This document shows positions 1 through 10,833 of a DNA stretch of 64,000 nt, piece after piece. The notes under the pieces are model-generated. The model did no database searches. It was not told the origin of the DNA and saw only the letters and a list, made by a program, of their open reading frames with translations. A program made the translations under genes and the position numbers. Positions within the stretch are counted from its first letter, which is position 1. Every line of letters starts with the position of its first letter. Location: NCBI GenBank assembly GCA_022496805.1, contig CM040104.1:1170650-1234649 (forward strand), written 5' to 3'. Source of the stretch: Pohlia nutans (lineage: Eukaryota; Streptophyta; Bryopsida; Bryales; Mniaceae).

Positions 1-2299
1 GCGTTGTGGCATCGTCGTCTCGGGCATTTGAATGTCAAGAGTGTGAAAGCACTCCGTGGAATGGTAAGTGGCATGGATCTTGCACAATCACACGTCGCAC
101 CTAGTTCATTCACATGTGAGGGTTGTATTGAAGGCAAGCAACAACGCTCACCGTTTCCAGTTGATGGGGCAACTCGTGCAACCAAGGTTCTTGAGATTGT
201 GCATTCCGACGTGTGTGGTCCAATGAAGACCACGTCTATGGGGGGTTGCAAGTATTTTGTGACGTTCATTGATGATTTTTCGAGGAAGATATGGTTGTAT
301 CCGATCAAAGCAAAGAGCGAGTGTTTTGAGAAGTTCAAAGAGTTCAAGGCGTTGGTTGAGAAGCAATCCGAGCACAAGATCAAGGTGTTTCGATCGGATA
401 ATGGCGGCGAGTTCTTGTCCAACCAATTTGGAGAGTTATTGAAGAAAGAAGGCATTGCTAGACAAACCACAACGCCATATACACCACAACAAAACGGAGT
501 TGCAGAGCGTGCAAATCGAACAATTGTGGAAATGGCAAGGAGTATGTTGCATGCACAAAATTTGGGTTTGGACCTTTGGGCGGAAGCGGTGGTGACTGCG
601 GTGTACACACGCAACCGATGCCCGACGAGTGCGGTTCAAAACATGACACCAGAGCAAGCGTGGAGTGGGAGGCCTCCCCGCGTGGAGCACATGCGCACAT
701 TTGGATGCATCGCATTTGCAAAGGTACCCGATTCTCAAAGAACCAAACTTGAGGCCAAGGCAACAAAATGTGTGTTTCTTGGATATTGTGAAGGTACCAA
801 GGCGTACAGGCTCATGTCGCTCGAGACCAAGAAGATCATTCGAGCTCGTGATGTGACATTTTGCGAGAATTCCAAGGTTGAAGACAATTTGGACGATGGT
901 CCAAGTGGGAGAAGTGGCGATAAACCGGCGATTGTGGACCAATCTTCCAAATCTCCCGTTATTGATATTGTTGATGAAGACGAAGATGACGAAGATGGTG
1001 GTGATGACGAACATATTGAGGAGCGACCTTTGAAGACGAAGAATGGCGACAAAAAGGCACAAGCAACGGCGGTTGAAGACAATGCATCCTCGAGCGATCG
1101 TCGTTATCCAGAGAGAAATCGTAGACCACTTGGCGAGTGGTGGAAGAATCATATTCTCCCTCAAGGTGAGGAGGAGCATGCAAACGTTGCACTTTTAGAT
1201 GCTCCATTGACGATTCGTGAAGCGTTGAGTTGTGATGATGCAAACAAGTGGGAGCAAGCCATGCAAGAGGAGTACAAATCGTTGATGGACAATGGCACTT
1301 GGGAATTGACTCCCCTCCCCAAGAATCGCAACGCTATCGGTTGTAAGTGGGTATTTCGTGCAAAGAGAGATGCAACGGGTGATGTGGTTCGTTATAAGGC
1401 AAGATTGGTGGCAAAGGGCTTTTCACAAATCGAAGGTGTTGATTTTCATGAGACCTTTGCACCCGTGGCGAAATTCACCACTATTCGATGCATTTTGGCC
1501 ATCGGGGCTGCCATGGATTTGGAAATGCATCAAATGGATGTGAAGACGGCGTTCTTGAACGGCGAGTTGGACGAGGACATCTACATGGTACAACCCGAAG
1601 GATTTGTGCAACGAGGTAATGAGAACCTTGTTTGCAAGTTGAACAAGTCATTGTATGGGTTGAAGCAATCTCCACGCGCATGGTATCAAAAGATTGACAC
1701 GTTTCTTGTTCATATCGGGTTCACAAGGAGCATCGCTGATCACAGCTTGTATTTCATGCAAAAGGGGCAACATGTGGTCATCGTGATCATATATGTGGAT
1801 GATTTGATCATCCTTGCAAGTTGTATGAGCTCTTTGAAGGCATTGAAGGCAATGCTTGAGAACGAGTACGAGATGAGTGATCTGGGTGAGTTGCACTTTT
1901 GTTTAGGAGTTGAGTTTGTGCGAGATAGAGCAACACGCACCATAACAATGAATCAAAGCAAGTATGTTATGGATGTTCTCAAACGCTTTGGCATGGAGGA
2001 TTGCAAACCGGTTGGCACTCCATTGGATGTGAATTCCAAACTCGTGAAACTCACCGATGAGGAGTATGCATTAGAGGCTCAATCTATGGTGGATGTGCCA
2101 TACAAGCAAGCTGTAGGGTCATTGATGTATGCTATGATTGCAACAAGGCCGGACCTTGCGTATCCAATCAGCGTTGTGAGTCAACACATGGCAAGACCGG
2201 GTTCAAGTCATTGGGTTGCGGTCAAGAGGATCATGCGGTACTTGAAAGGCACAAGTGATGTGAGGTTGTGTCTTGGAGGTGACAACATTGTGTTGAGTG
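1..2299 (+). pseudogene. Copy A gag-pol, first in-window part (integrase to RNase H border), disrupted by B
   Basis: The open frame starts at the window edge with the HHCC zinc-binding part of the GAG-pre-integrase domain (LWHRRLGHL, then CEGC). The integrase core follows with D (HSDVCGPM), D (RSDNGGEF) and E (NGVAERANR). Next come the acidic linker and the reverse transcriptase with MDVKTAFLNG, KSLYGLKQSPRAW and YVDD. It is cut after [11 protein letters not shown], just before the RNase H motif [10 protein letters not shown], by the 5' LTR of copy B. Two LTR-derived codons and a stop follow. The remaining codons lie at 24842-25335. No stop or frameshift is seen in this piece apart from the insertion. 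Confidence 0.93.
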
Positions 2300-2617
2300 T
2301 GTTGAAGTAGGATGATTGCGTGGGCTGAAGTTGCTCATAGCCATGCGCATTAGCTAGAGTAGATGATGCGAATGAGCTAGACTTGCAACTAGAGAAGTGG
2401 TACTAGATAGAAGTAATGAGAATTGGGTCTCCCAAGTGATATGGGCTGATCCTAGTGTACTAGGAGTGGAGTATGGGCTGATGTCCCATATGGTTTGCCA
2501 AGGGGACTCCCTTGGGTGTGCTACTTAAGAGGGGCAGCCCATGAGTAAAGATCATCTCTTTCCTATGCATTCCAAGTGTTTGTGTGAGGCTTTGGCATTC
2601 TAATCTAACCTTCAATA
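2300..2617 (+). repeat. 5' LTR of copy B
   Basis: 318 bp, from TGTTGAAGTAGG to CCTTCAATA, with primer-binding site GGTTATGGGCCCAC directly after it. The LTR contains the palindrome CCTAGTGTACTAGG and the hairpin CCAAGGG-GACT-CCCTTGG. It carries the private ACTAGATAG variant also found in the B 3' LTR. Confidence 0.97.
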
Positions 2618-2631
2618 GGTTATGGGCCCAC
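2618..2631 (+). promoter_or_regulatory. Primer-binding site of copy B (half-tRNA initiator Met type)
   Basis: GGTTATGGGCCCAC abuts the LTR. It is the reverse complement of GTGGGCCCATAACC, the anticodon stem-loop of eukaryotic initiator methionine tRNA (anticodon CAT in the middle), not of a tRNA 3' end. This is the arrangement known for Drosophila copia, where an internally cleaved tRNA primes minus-strand DNA. Confidence 0.88.
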
Positions 2632-3478
2632 TCATGTGTTTTGCGTGAGTCAAAGATTAGATTGCTCATTGTGTGGAGGTCGTGCTTTGGAGCGCTGATT
2701 TTGGAGTATTGGAGCGCTGATTTAGAACTTTGGAGGGCTGAATTCGAGCTTTGGTGGGCTGATTTCGACATTGGGAGGTATTACAATCTTCCTACCTTTG
2801 ATCTACGTGTTGGAGGGCTGAATTCGCACTTTGGAGCTATCATTTGTTGATTTGGAGCTTTTGGAGCACTTTGGAGCACCTTTGGAGTTTATACACGTCT
2901 ACAAGGGCTGAATTGGAGCTTTGAAGCTTATTGGTGCTTGTTGGAGTATATTGGAGCTGATTGGAGCTTATTGGAGCTTATTGGAGCTTATTGGAGCTTA
3001 TTGGAGCTTATTGGCTCAATTTGTGCTCAATTTGTGCACTTGTGTTGTTGCAAGGCACTTTTATGCTTTGAGGCTCTTGGGGTGAGTCTACAATCTGATT
3101 TTGGTATTGCAATTCTTGCACAAGGGTTTGGAATGTGAGTTATGCCCTTGGAGTGCTCAAAATTAGAGTTTGGGTTAGTGAAGCACAAGGGTGCTGATTT
3201 GAGTGGATTTGAGCCAACGAGTGCGCAATTCTCCTAGTTAGGGTGTTGTGGTATGATCTTGTGCAAATTCACTAAGAACCATCACGATTGAGTGTTGTGA
3301 GGTTGATGTGTAGCACAAAGGTGCTGATTTAGTGTTTGGAATTAGTTTGGAGGCATTAGAAGCACATACGTGTGCAATTTGCTTCACAAATCACAAAATT
3401 GTCAAAAAATCATAAAAACAATTTTTCTTAGGTTTCTAGGGGCTGAATTTTGTGAGCGTACGTCTTTCAATCAAGGAT
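2618..3478 (+). other. Untranslated leader of copy B, with a 122-bp deletion
   Basis: No protein gene. After the primer-binding site there are repeated GCTGAWTT motifs and a tandem 10-mer TTGGAGCTTA (five perfect units at 2961-3010, variant units from 2941). At 3178-3183 the sequence jumps from GTGAA to GCACAAGG. This removes 122 bp found in other copies (equivalent to 54178-54299), with GTGAA as microhomology. The leader ends at the ATG at 3479. Confidence 0.85.
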
Positions 3479-3629
3479 ATGGCTACATTTGAGGGTGAAG
3501 GTGCTAAGGTTGTAGACAAGTTCGATGGCGTCAACTTCCACTTGTGGAAATTCAAGATGGAAATGGTCATGGCCGAAAAAGAATTGTGGGAGATAGTTGA
3601 GGGTAGTGAGGAACCGCCTTCGTCCGACG
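3479..3629 (+). pseudogene. Copy B gag-pol part 1 (gag N-terminus), cut by copy C
   Basis: ATG at 3479 has G at -3 and +4. In-frame codons continue 27 bases upstream to a GTG, but ATG is preferred in a eukaryote. It encodes the copia gag N-terminus (FDGVNFHLWKFKMEMVM, a conserved G-x-NF-x2-W pattern) and stops at EEPPSSD, where the LTR of copy C begins at 3630. The frame resumes at 14952 with AEARVRT. Confidence 0.93.
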
Positions 3630-3947
3630 TATTGAAGGTTAGATTAGAATGCCAAAGCCTCACACAAACACTTGGAATGCATAGGAAAGAGATGATCTTT
3701 ACTCATGGGCTGCCCCTCTTAAGTAGCACACCCAAGGGAGTCCCCTTGGCAAACCATATGGGACATCAGCCCATACTCCACTCCTAGTACACTAGGATCA
3801 GCCCATATCACTTGGGAGACCCAATTCTCATTATCTCTAACTAGTACCACTTCTCTAGTTGCATGTCTAGCTCATTCGCATCATCTACTCTACCTAATGC
3901 GCATGGCTATGAGCAACTTCAGCCCACGCAATCATCCGACTTCAACA
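3630..3947 (-). repeat. 3' LTR of copy C
   Basis: 318 bp, GTCGG subfamily. It matches its partner at 14629-14946 by eye over the variable stretch (TTGCATGTCTAGC, CTACCTAATG). Confidence 0.97.
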
Positions 3948-5495
3948 CTCCCACTTTGCAAATAGCCAAAGCCTTCGAGCCCAAATGCTATCACTAGTCT
4001 TTGATGTCGATCTCTCGCAAGAGCCTTTGTCAGCACGTCCGCCACCATGTGCTCCGTTGGACAATACTTCAACTCTATCACCTTCATCTCTAACTTCTCT
4101 CGAATGAAGTGATATTGCACATCAATGTGCTTTGTACGTGAGTGATGCGTTGGATTCTTCGCCAATGACATACTCCCTTGGTTGTCACACATGATTGTTG
4201 TAGCCTCCTCTTGAGTGCATCTCACATCCGCCATTAGTTGCCTCAACCAAATGGCCTCCTTCGTACCGTGGCTCGTCGCCATGTACTCCGCCTCAACCGT
4301 TGACGTGGCCGTGGTTTGTTGGCGCTTGCTATTCCATGAAACGGCCCCCGATCCAACTTTGAACATGTACCCCGTGGTGGATCTACGATCATTGGTATCA
4401 CCCGCATAATCCGCATCACAATACCCACTCAACACAATGTTGTCACCTCCAAGACACAACCTCACATCACTTGTGCCTTTCAAGTACCGCATGATCCTCT
4501 TGACCGCAACCCAATGACTTGAACCCGGTCTTGCCATGTGTTGACTCACAACGCTGATTGGATACGCAAGGTCCGGCCTTGTTGCAATCATAGCATACAT
4601 CAATGACCCTACAGCTTGCTTGTATGGCACATCCACCATAGATTGAGCCTCTAATGCATACTCCTCATCGGTGAGTTTCACGAGTTTGGAATTCACATCC
4701 AATGGAGTGCCAACCGGTTTGCAATCCTCCATGCCAAAGCGTTTGAGAACATCCATAACATACTTGCTTTGATTCATTGTTATGGTGCGTGTTGCTCTAT
4801 CTCGCACAAACTCAACTCCTAAACAAAAGTGCAACTCACCCAGATCACTCATCTCGTACTCGTTCTCAAGCATTGCCTTCAATGCCTTCAAAGAGCTCAT
4901 GCAACTTGCAAGGATGATCAAATCATCCACATATATGATCACGATGACCACATGTTGCCCCTTTTGCATGAAATACAAGCTGTGATCAGCGATGCTCCTT
5001 GTGAACCCGATATGAACAAGAAACGTGTCAATCTTTTGATACCATGCGCGTGGAGATTGCTTCAACCCATACAATGACTTGTTCAACTTGCAAACAAGGT
5101 TCTCATTACCTCGTTGCACAAATCCTTCGGGTTGTACCATGTAGATGTCCTCGTCCAACTCGCCGTTCAAGAACGCCGTCTTCACATCCATTTGATGCAT
5201 TTCCAAATCCATGGCAGCCCCGATGGCCAAAATGCATCGAATAGTGGTGAATTTCGCCACCGGTGCAAAGGTCTCATGAAAATCAACACCTTCGATTTGT
5301 GAAAAGCCCTTTGCCACCAATCTTGCCTTATAACGAACCACATCACCCGTTGCATCTCTCTTTGCACGAAATACCCACTTACAACCGATAGCGTTGCGAT
5401 TCTTGGGGAGGGGAGTCAATTCCCAAGTGCCATTGTCCATCAATGATTTGTACTCCTCTTGCATGGCTTGCTCCCACTTGTTTGCATCATCACAA
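3932..5495 (-). pseudogene. Copy C gag-pol part 2 (RT and RNase H), separated from part 1 by D
   Basis: Covers the end of the linker, the whole reverse transcriptase (MDVKTAFLNG, YVDD) and RNase H ([19 protein letters not shown]). The stop codon lies inside the 3' LTR. Near the C-terminus it reads RLVIAFGLEGFGYLQ, with isoleucine where most copies have VVAFG. E and P share this. The only visible damage is the copy D insertion at the codons for DDANK, just upstream of the RT. Confidence 0.94.
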
Positions 5496-5813
5496 TATTG
5501 AAGGTTAGATTAGAATGCCAAAGCCTCACACAAACACTTGGAATGCATAGGAAAGAGATGATCTTTACTCATGGGCTGCCCCTCTTAAGTAGCACACCCA
5601 AGGGAGTCCCCTTGGCAAACCATATGGGACATCAGCCCATACTCCACTCCTAGTACACTAGGATCAGCCCATATCACTTGGGAGACCCAATTCTCATTAC
5701 TTCTAACTAGTACCACTTCTCTAGTTGCTAGTCTAGCTCATTCGCATCATCTACTCTACCTAATGCGCATGGCTATGAGCAACTTCAGCCCACGCAATCA
5801 TCCTACTTCAACA
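5496..5813 (-). repeat. 3' LTR of copy D
   Basis: 318 bp, GTAGG subfamily. Its inner end overlaps the last codons and stop of D gag-pol. CACAA precedes it. Confidence 0.97.
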
Positions 5814-8800
5814 CTCCCACTTTGCAAATAGCCAAAGCCTTCGAGCCCAAATGCCACCACTAGTCTTTGATGTCGATCTCTCGCAAGAGCCTTTGTCAGC
5901 ACGTCCGCCACCATGTGCTCCGTCGGACAATACTTCAACTCTATCACCTTCATCTCTAACTTCTCTCGAATGAAGTGATATTGCACATCAATGTGCTTTG
6001 TACGTGAGTGATGCGTTGGATTCTTCGCCAATGACATACTCCCTTGGTTGTCACACATGATTGTTGTAGCCTCCTCTTGAGTGCATCTCACATCCGCCAT
6101 TAGTTGCCTCAACCAAATGGCCTCCTTCGTACCGTGGCTCGTCGCCATGTACTCCGCCTCAACCGTTGACGTGGCCGTGGTTTGTTGGCGCTTGCTATTC
6201 CATGAAACGGCCCCCGATCCAACTTTGAACATGTACCCCGTGGTGGATCTACGATCATTGGTATCACCCGCATAATCCGCATCACAATACCCACTCAACA
6301 CAATGTTGTCACCTCCAAGACACAACCTCACATCACTTGTGCCTTTCAAGTACCGCATGATCCTCTTGACCGCAACCCAATGACTTGAACCCGGTCTTGC
6401 CATGTGTTGACTCACAACGCTGATTGGATACGCAAGGTCCGGCCTTGTTGCAATCATAGCATACATCAATGACCCTACAGCTTGCTTGTATGGCACATCC
6501 ACCATAGATTGAGCCTCTAATGCATACTCCTCATCGGTGAGTTTCACGAGTTTGGAATTCACATCCAATGGAGTGCCAACCGGTTTGCAATCCTCCATGC
6601 CAAAGCGTTTGAGCACATCCATAACATACTTGCTTTGATTCATTGTTATGGTGCGTGTTGCTCTATCTCGCACAAACTCAACTCCTAAACAAAAGTGCAA
6701 CTCACCCAGATCACTCATCTCGTACTCGTTCTCAAGCATTGCCTTCAATGCCTTCAAAGAGCTCATACAACTTGCAAGGATGATCAAATCATCCACATAT
6801 ATGATCACGATGACCACATGTTGCCCCTTTTGCATGAAATACAAGCTGTGATCAGCGATGCTCCTTGTGAACCCGATATGAACAAGAAACGTGTCAATCT
6901 TTTGATACCATGCGCGTGGAGATTGCTTCAACCCATACAATGACTTGTTCAACTTGCAAACAAGGTTCTCATTACCTCGTTGCACAAATCCTTCGGGTTG
7001 CACCATGTAGATGTCCTCGTCCAACTCGCCGTTCAAGAACGCCGTCTTCACATCCATTTGATGCATTTCCAAATCCATGGCAGCCCCGATGGCCAAAATG
7101 CATCGAATAGTGGTGAATTTCGCCACCGGTGCAAAGGTCTCATGAAAATCAACACCTTCGATTTGTGAAAAGCCCTTTGCCACCAATCTTGCCTTATAAC
7201 GAACCACATCACCCGTTGCATCTCTCTTTGCACGAAATACCCACTTACAACCGATAGCGTTGCGATTCTTGGGGAGGGGAGTCAATTCCCAAGTGCCATT
7301 GTCCATCAACGATTTGTACTCCTCTTGCATGGCTTGCTCCCACTTGTTTGCATCATCACAACTCAACGCTTCACGAATCGTCAATGGAGCATCTAAAAGT
7401 GCAACGTTTGCATGCTCCTCCTCACCTTGAGGGAGAATATGATTCTTCCACCACTCGCCAAGTGGTCTACGATTTCTCTCTGGATAACGACGATCGCTCG
7501 AGGATGCATTGTCTTCAACCGCCGTTGCTTGTGCCTTTTTCTCGCCATTCTTCGTCTTCAAAGGTCGCTCCTCAATATGTTCCTCATCACCACCATCTTC
7601 GTCATCTTCGTCTTCATCAACAATATCAATAACGGGAGATTTGGAAGATTGGTCCACAATCGCCGGTTTATCGCCACTTCTCCCACTTGGACCATCGTCC
7701 AAATTGTCTTCAACCTTGGAATTCTCGCAAAATGTCACATCACGAGCTCGAATGATCTTCTTGGTCTCGAGGGACATGAGCCTGTACGCCTTGGTACCTT
7801 CACAATATCCAAGAAACACACATTTTGTTGCCTTGGCCTCAAGTTTGGTTCTTTGAGAATCGGGTACCTTTGCAAATGCGATGCATCCAAATGTGCGCAT
7901 GTGCTCCACGCGGGGTGGCCTCCCACTCCACGCTTGCTCTGGTGTCATGTTTTGAACCGCACTCGTCGGGCATCGGTTGCGTGTGTACACCGCAGTCACC
8001 ACCGCTTCCGCCCAAAGGTCCAAACCCAAATTTTGTGCATGCAACATACTCCTTGCCATTTCCACAATTGTTCGATTTGCACGCTCTGCAACTCCGTTTT
8101 GTTGTGGTGTATATGGCGTTGTGGTTTGTCTAGCAATGCCTTCTTTCTTCAATAACTCTCCAAATTGGTTGGACATGAACTCGCCGCCATTATCCGATCG
8201 AAACACCTTGATCTTGTGCTCGGATTGCTTCTCAACCAACGCCTTGAACTCTTTGAACTTCTCAAAACACTCGCTCTTTGCTTTGATCGGATACAACCAT
8301 ATCTTCCTCGAAAAATCATCAATGAACGTCACAAAATACTTGCAACCCCCCATAGACGTGGTCTTCATCGGACCACACACGTCGGAATGCACAATCTCAA
8401 GAACCTTGGTTGCACGAGTTGCCCCATCAACTGGAAACGGTGAGCGTTGTTGCTTGCCTTCAATACAACCCTCACATGTGAATGAACTAGGTGCGACGTG
8501 TGATTGTGCAAGATCCATGCCACTTACCATTCCACGGAGTGCTTTCACACTCTTGACATTCAAATGCCCGAGACGACGATGCCACAACGCCAACTTGTCT
8601 TCGTTTGAACTCGATTGCACCAACGTTGCGGATTCCGCCGCGTGCATCTTGGAAAACTTGATTTGGTACAAGCCGTTGACTTCGTGTATAATGGCCACCT
8701 CCTCACGACTTGGAGACAACACAAAACACCCTTGGTCGCTAAATTCCACTCGCAAATGCTTCATCACCAAATGTCGCACCGATAAAAGATTTGCCTTCAA

Positions 8801-9871
8801 CTTGGGAACGTGGAGGACATCATGGATGGTAATTGTCTTCACACGACCCTTCACCTCGGTGTCTACGACGATGGATCCTTTACCCACGGCTTGAAGAACC
8901 GTATCATCACCCAAAATGACATTCTTTGGAGATATGACGTGATATGATTGGAAACAAGTCCTAATGGGCGCCATGTGACTCGAGGCTCCCGAATCAACAA
9001 TCCAATCGATCACACTACCATTGCATGACACGTCACTTGCCATCATTGCATACTCGTCCCCGTCATCACTACAAGAAGAGACGCTAGTCATAAATGCGTA
9101 CTCATCACCTGCATCGTTGACCTTTGTATTGTTGGCACTTTCCTCTCTCTTGCGTTTGTAGCAAAATTTTGCCAAGTGGCCCTTCTTACCGCAATAGTAG
9201 CATACCTTGTCTGTAGAGCTCCCACTGGCACCGCTCTTGGATTGCTTCGCCATAAGCGCCGCGCTATCGCCACGAGTCTCGTTCTCTTTGCGCCGCGAGA
9301 GTTCATGCAACAACCGTGATGTCACATAATCAAGAGTGAGCTCGCTAATGGGCCTACTCTCCATAGCAACGATAAGATACTCGTACGACGGCGGCAAACT
9401 CTCGAGGAGCGTCATAACGATATCACCGTCGGTAATGTTGACGTCTGCGCCGTTGAGCTGATCCGCAAGAGCCTTGACTTTGTTGATGTGCGCCAACATG
9501 TCGTCGTTTTCTTCCATCTTGATGGTGAAAAACTTGCGCCTCAAGAACAAGATATTGACCAAGCTCTTTGCCTCATGAATATTGCAAAGCTTGGCCCATG
9601 CCTCGGCGGGAGTCTTGCACGACCGAATATGAGAAAGCTGGGAATCAGAAAGATTAAGAGCCAAAATCGCAAAGGCCTTTTTCTCTCGCCGAGTGTACGC
9701 AGTTCGCACCCTAGCCTCGGCGTCGGACGAAGGCGGTTCCTCACTACCCTCAACTATCTCCCACAATTCTTTTTCGGCCATGACCATTTCCATCTTGAAT
9801 TTCCACAAGTGGAAGTTGACGCCATCGAACTTGTCTACAACCTTAGCCCCTTCACCCTCAAATGTAGCCAT
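5798..9871 (-). CDS. Copy D gag-pol polyprotein, intact
   Basis: 1357 codons from the ATG at 9871; an in-frame GTG lies 27 bases further upstream. Order: copia gag domain (about residues 10-200), CCHC knuckle CYYCGKKGHLAKFC (224-237), aspartic protease VDSGASSH (Asp293), and GAG-pre-integrase HHCC (His431, His436, Cys466, Cys469). The integrase D-D-35-E follows (Asp497, Asp560, Glu596), then an acidic linker (about 752-767), reverse transcriptase (Asp940, YVDD 1025-1028) and RNase H (Asp1197, Glu1238 region, Asp1274). All catalytic residues are present. Gag and pol share one frame with no frameshift or stop between them, which is usual for plant copia elements. The TGA stop lies within the 3' LTR. 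Its product would package the element RNA, copy it to DNA and integrate it. Confidence 0.96.
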   Translation of the reverse strand: MATFEGEGAKVVDKFDGVNFHLWKFKMEMVMAEKELWEIVEGSEEPPSSDAEARVRTAYTRREKKAFAILALNLSDSQLSHIRSCKTPAEAWAKLCNIHEAKSLVNILFLRRKFFTIKMEENDDMLAHINKVKALADQLNGADVNITDGDIVMTLLESLPPSYEYLIVAMESRPISELTLDYVTSRLLHELSRRKENETRGDSAALMAKQSKSGASGSSTDKVCYYCGKKGHLAKFCYKRKREESANNTKVNDAGDEYAFMTSVSSCSDDGDEYAMMASDVSCNGSVIDWIVDSGASSHMAPIRTCFQSYHVISPKNVILGDDTVLQAVGKGSIVVDTEVKGRVKTITIHDVLHVPKLKANLLSVRHLVMKHLRVEFSDQGCFVLSPSREEVAIIHEVNGLYQIKFSKMHAAESATLVQSSSNEDKLALWHRRLGHLNVKSVKALRGMVSGMDLAQSHVAPSSFTCEGCIEGKQQRSPFPVDGATRATKVLEIVHSDVCGPMKTTSMGGCKYFVTFIDDFSRKIWLYPIKAKSECFEKFKEFKALVEKQSEHKIKVFRSDNGGEFMSNQFGELLKKEGIARQTTTPYTPQQNGVAERANRTIVEMARSMLHAQNLGLDLWAEAVVTAVYTRNRCPTSAVQNMTPEQAWSGRPPRVEHMRTFGCIAFAKVPDSQRTKLEAKATKCVFLGYCEGTKAYRLMSLETKKIIRARDVTFCENSKVEDNLDDGPSGRSGDKPAIVDQSSKSPVIDIVDEDEDDEDGGDEEHIEERPLKTKNGEKKAQATAVEDNASSSDRRYPERNRRPLGEWWKNHILPQGEEEHANVALLDAPLTIREALSCDDANKWEQAMQEEYKSLMDNGTWELTPLPKNRNAIGCKWVFRAKRDATGDVVRYKARLVAKGFSQIEGVDFHETFAPVAKFTTIRCILAIGAAMDLEMHQMDVKTAFLNGELDEDIYMVQPEGFVQRGNENLVCKLNKSLYGLKQSPRAWYQKIDTFLVHIGFTRSIADHSLYFMQKGQHVVIVIIYVDDLIILASCMSSLKALKAMLENEYEMSDLGELHFCLGVEFVRDRATRTITMNQSKYVMDVLKRFGMEDCKPVGTPLDVNSKLVKLTDEEYALEAQSMVDVPYKQAVGSLMYAMIATRPDLAYPISVVSQHMARPGSSHWVAVKRIMRYLKGTSDVRLCLGGDNIVLSGYCDADYAGDTNDRRSTTGYMFKVGSGAVSWNSKRQQTTATSTVEAEYMATSHGTKEAIWLRQLMADVRCTQEEATTIMCDNQGSMSLAKNPTHHSRTKHIDVQYHFIREKLEMKVIELKYCPTEHMVADVLTKALARDRHQRLVVAFGLEGFGYLQSGSVEVG

Positions 9872-10833
9872 ATCCTTGATTGAAGGACGTACGCTCACAA
9901 AATTCAGCCCCTAGAAAGCTAAGAAAAATTGTTTTTATGATTTTTGACAATTTTGTGATTTGTGAGGCAAATTGCACACGTATGTGCTTCTAATGCCTCC
10001 AAACTAATTCCAAACACTAAATCAGCACCTTTGTGCTACACATCAACCTCACAACACTCAATCGTGATGGTTCTTAGTGAATTTGCACAAGATCATACCA
10101 CAACACCCTAACTAGGAGAATTGCGCACTCGTTGGCTCAAATCCACTCAAATCAGCACCCTTGTGCTTCACAACACGTAATGCACCCTATGGACACCCTT
10201 GTGCCTTCCAAGGACTCTAAATCAATGCAAATTCAGCCCCTTCAAGTCCTAATTGCATTGAAATTCATCAAATCAGCCCCGTTGTGCATTCACTAACCCA
10301 AACTCTAATTTTGAGCACTCCAAGGGCATAACTCACATTCCAAACCCTTGTGCAAGAATTGCAATACCAAAATCAGATTGTAGACTCACCCCAAGAGCCT
10401 CAAAGCATAAAAGTGCCTTGCAACAACACAAGTGCACAAATTGAGCACAAATTGAGCCAATAAGCTCCAATAAGCTCCAATAAGCTCCAATCAGCTCCAA
10501 TATACTCCAACAAGCACCAATAAGCTCCAAAGCTCCAATTCAGCCCTTGTAGACGTGTATAAACTCCAAAGGTGCTCCAAAGTGCTCCAAAAGCTCCAAA
10601 TCAACAAATGATAGCTCCAAAGTGCGAATTCAGCCCTCCAACACGTAGATCAAAGGTAGGAAGATTGTAATACCTCCCAATGTCGAAATCAGCCCACCAA
10701 AGCTCGAATTCAGCCCTCCAAAGTTCCAAATGAGCGCTCCAATACTCCAAAATCAGCGCTCCAACGCACGACCTCCACACAATGAGCAATCTAATCTTTG
10801 ACTCACGCAAAACACATGAGTGGGCCCATAACC
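9872..10833 (-). other. Leader of copy D with primer-binding site
   Basis: 962 nt without a gene. The primer-binding site is at 10820-10833 (GTGGGCCCATAACC on the plus strand), touching the 5' LTR. The 10-bp repeat is at 10461-10510, with three perfect units plus two variant units. GCTGAWTT motifs recur along the leader. Confidence 0.88.

Noticed and set aside
2300..2617. LTR with near-inverted ends (TGTTGAAG / CTTCAATA) as a MITE or DNA transposon
   Set aside because: Paired direct copies flank gag-pol with an adjoining primer-binding site and 5-bp duplications, so these are LTRs.
2618..2640. Possible tRNA-Met gene fragment
   Set aside because: Only 14 bases match, in the antisense sense and next to an LTR. 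It is a primer-binding site, not a gene.
2584..3138. Small open frames in the leader (88 and 66 codons, tryptophan-rich)
   Set aside because: They are read-throughs of the TTGGAG-type repeats, begin in the LTR or repeat, and vary in length with repeat number.
7977..8894. Long open frames antisense to gag-pol (305, 247, 131 and 115 codons) present in every copy
   Set aside because: They lie opposite conserved protease, integrase and linker codons. Their translations have no recognisable domain, and their conservation follows from near-identity of the copies.
10461..10510. Regular short repeats resembling a CRISPR array
   Set aside because: Units are 10 bp with no spacers. It is a minisatellite in a eukaryotic retrotransposon leader.
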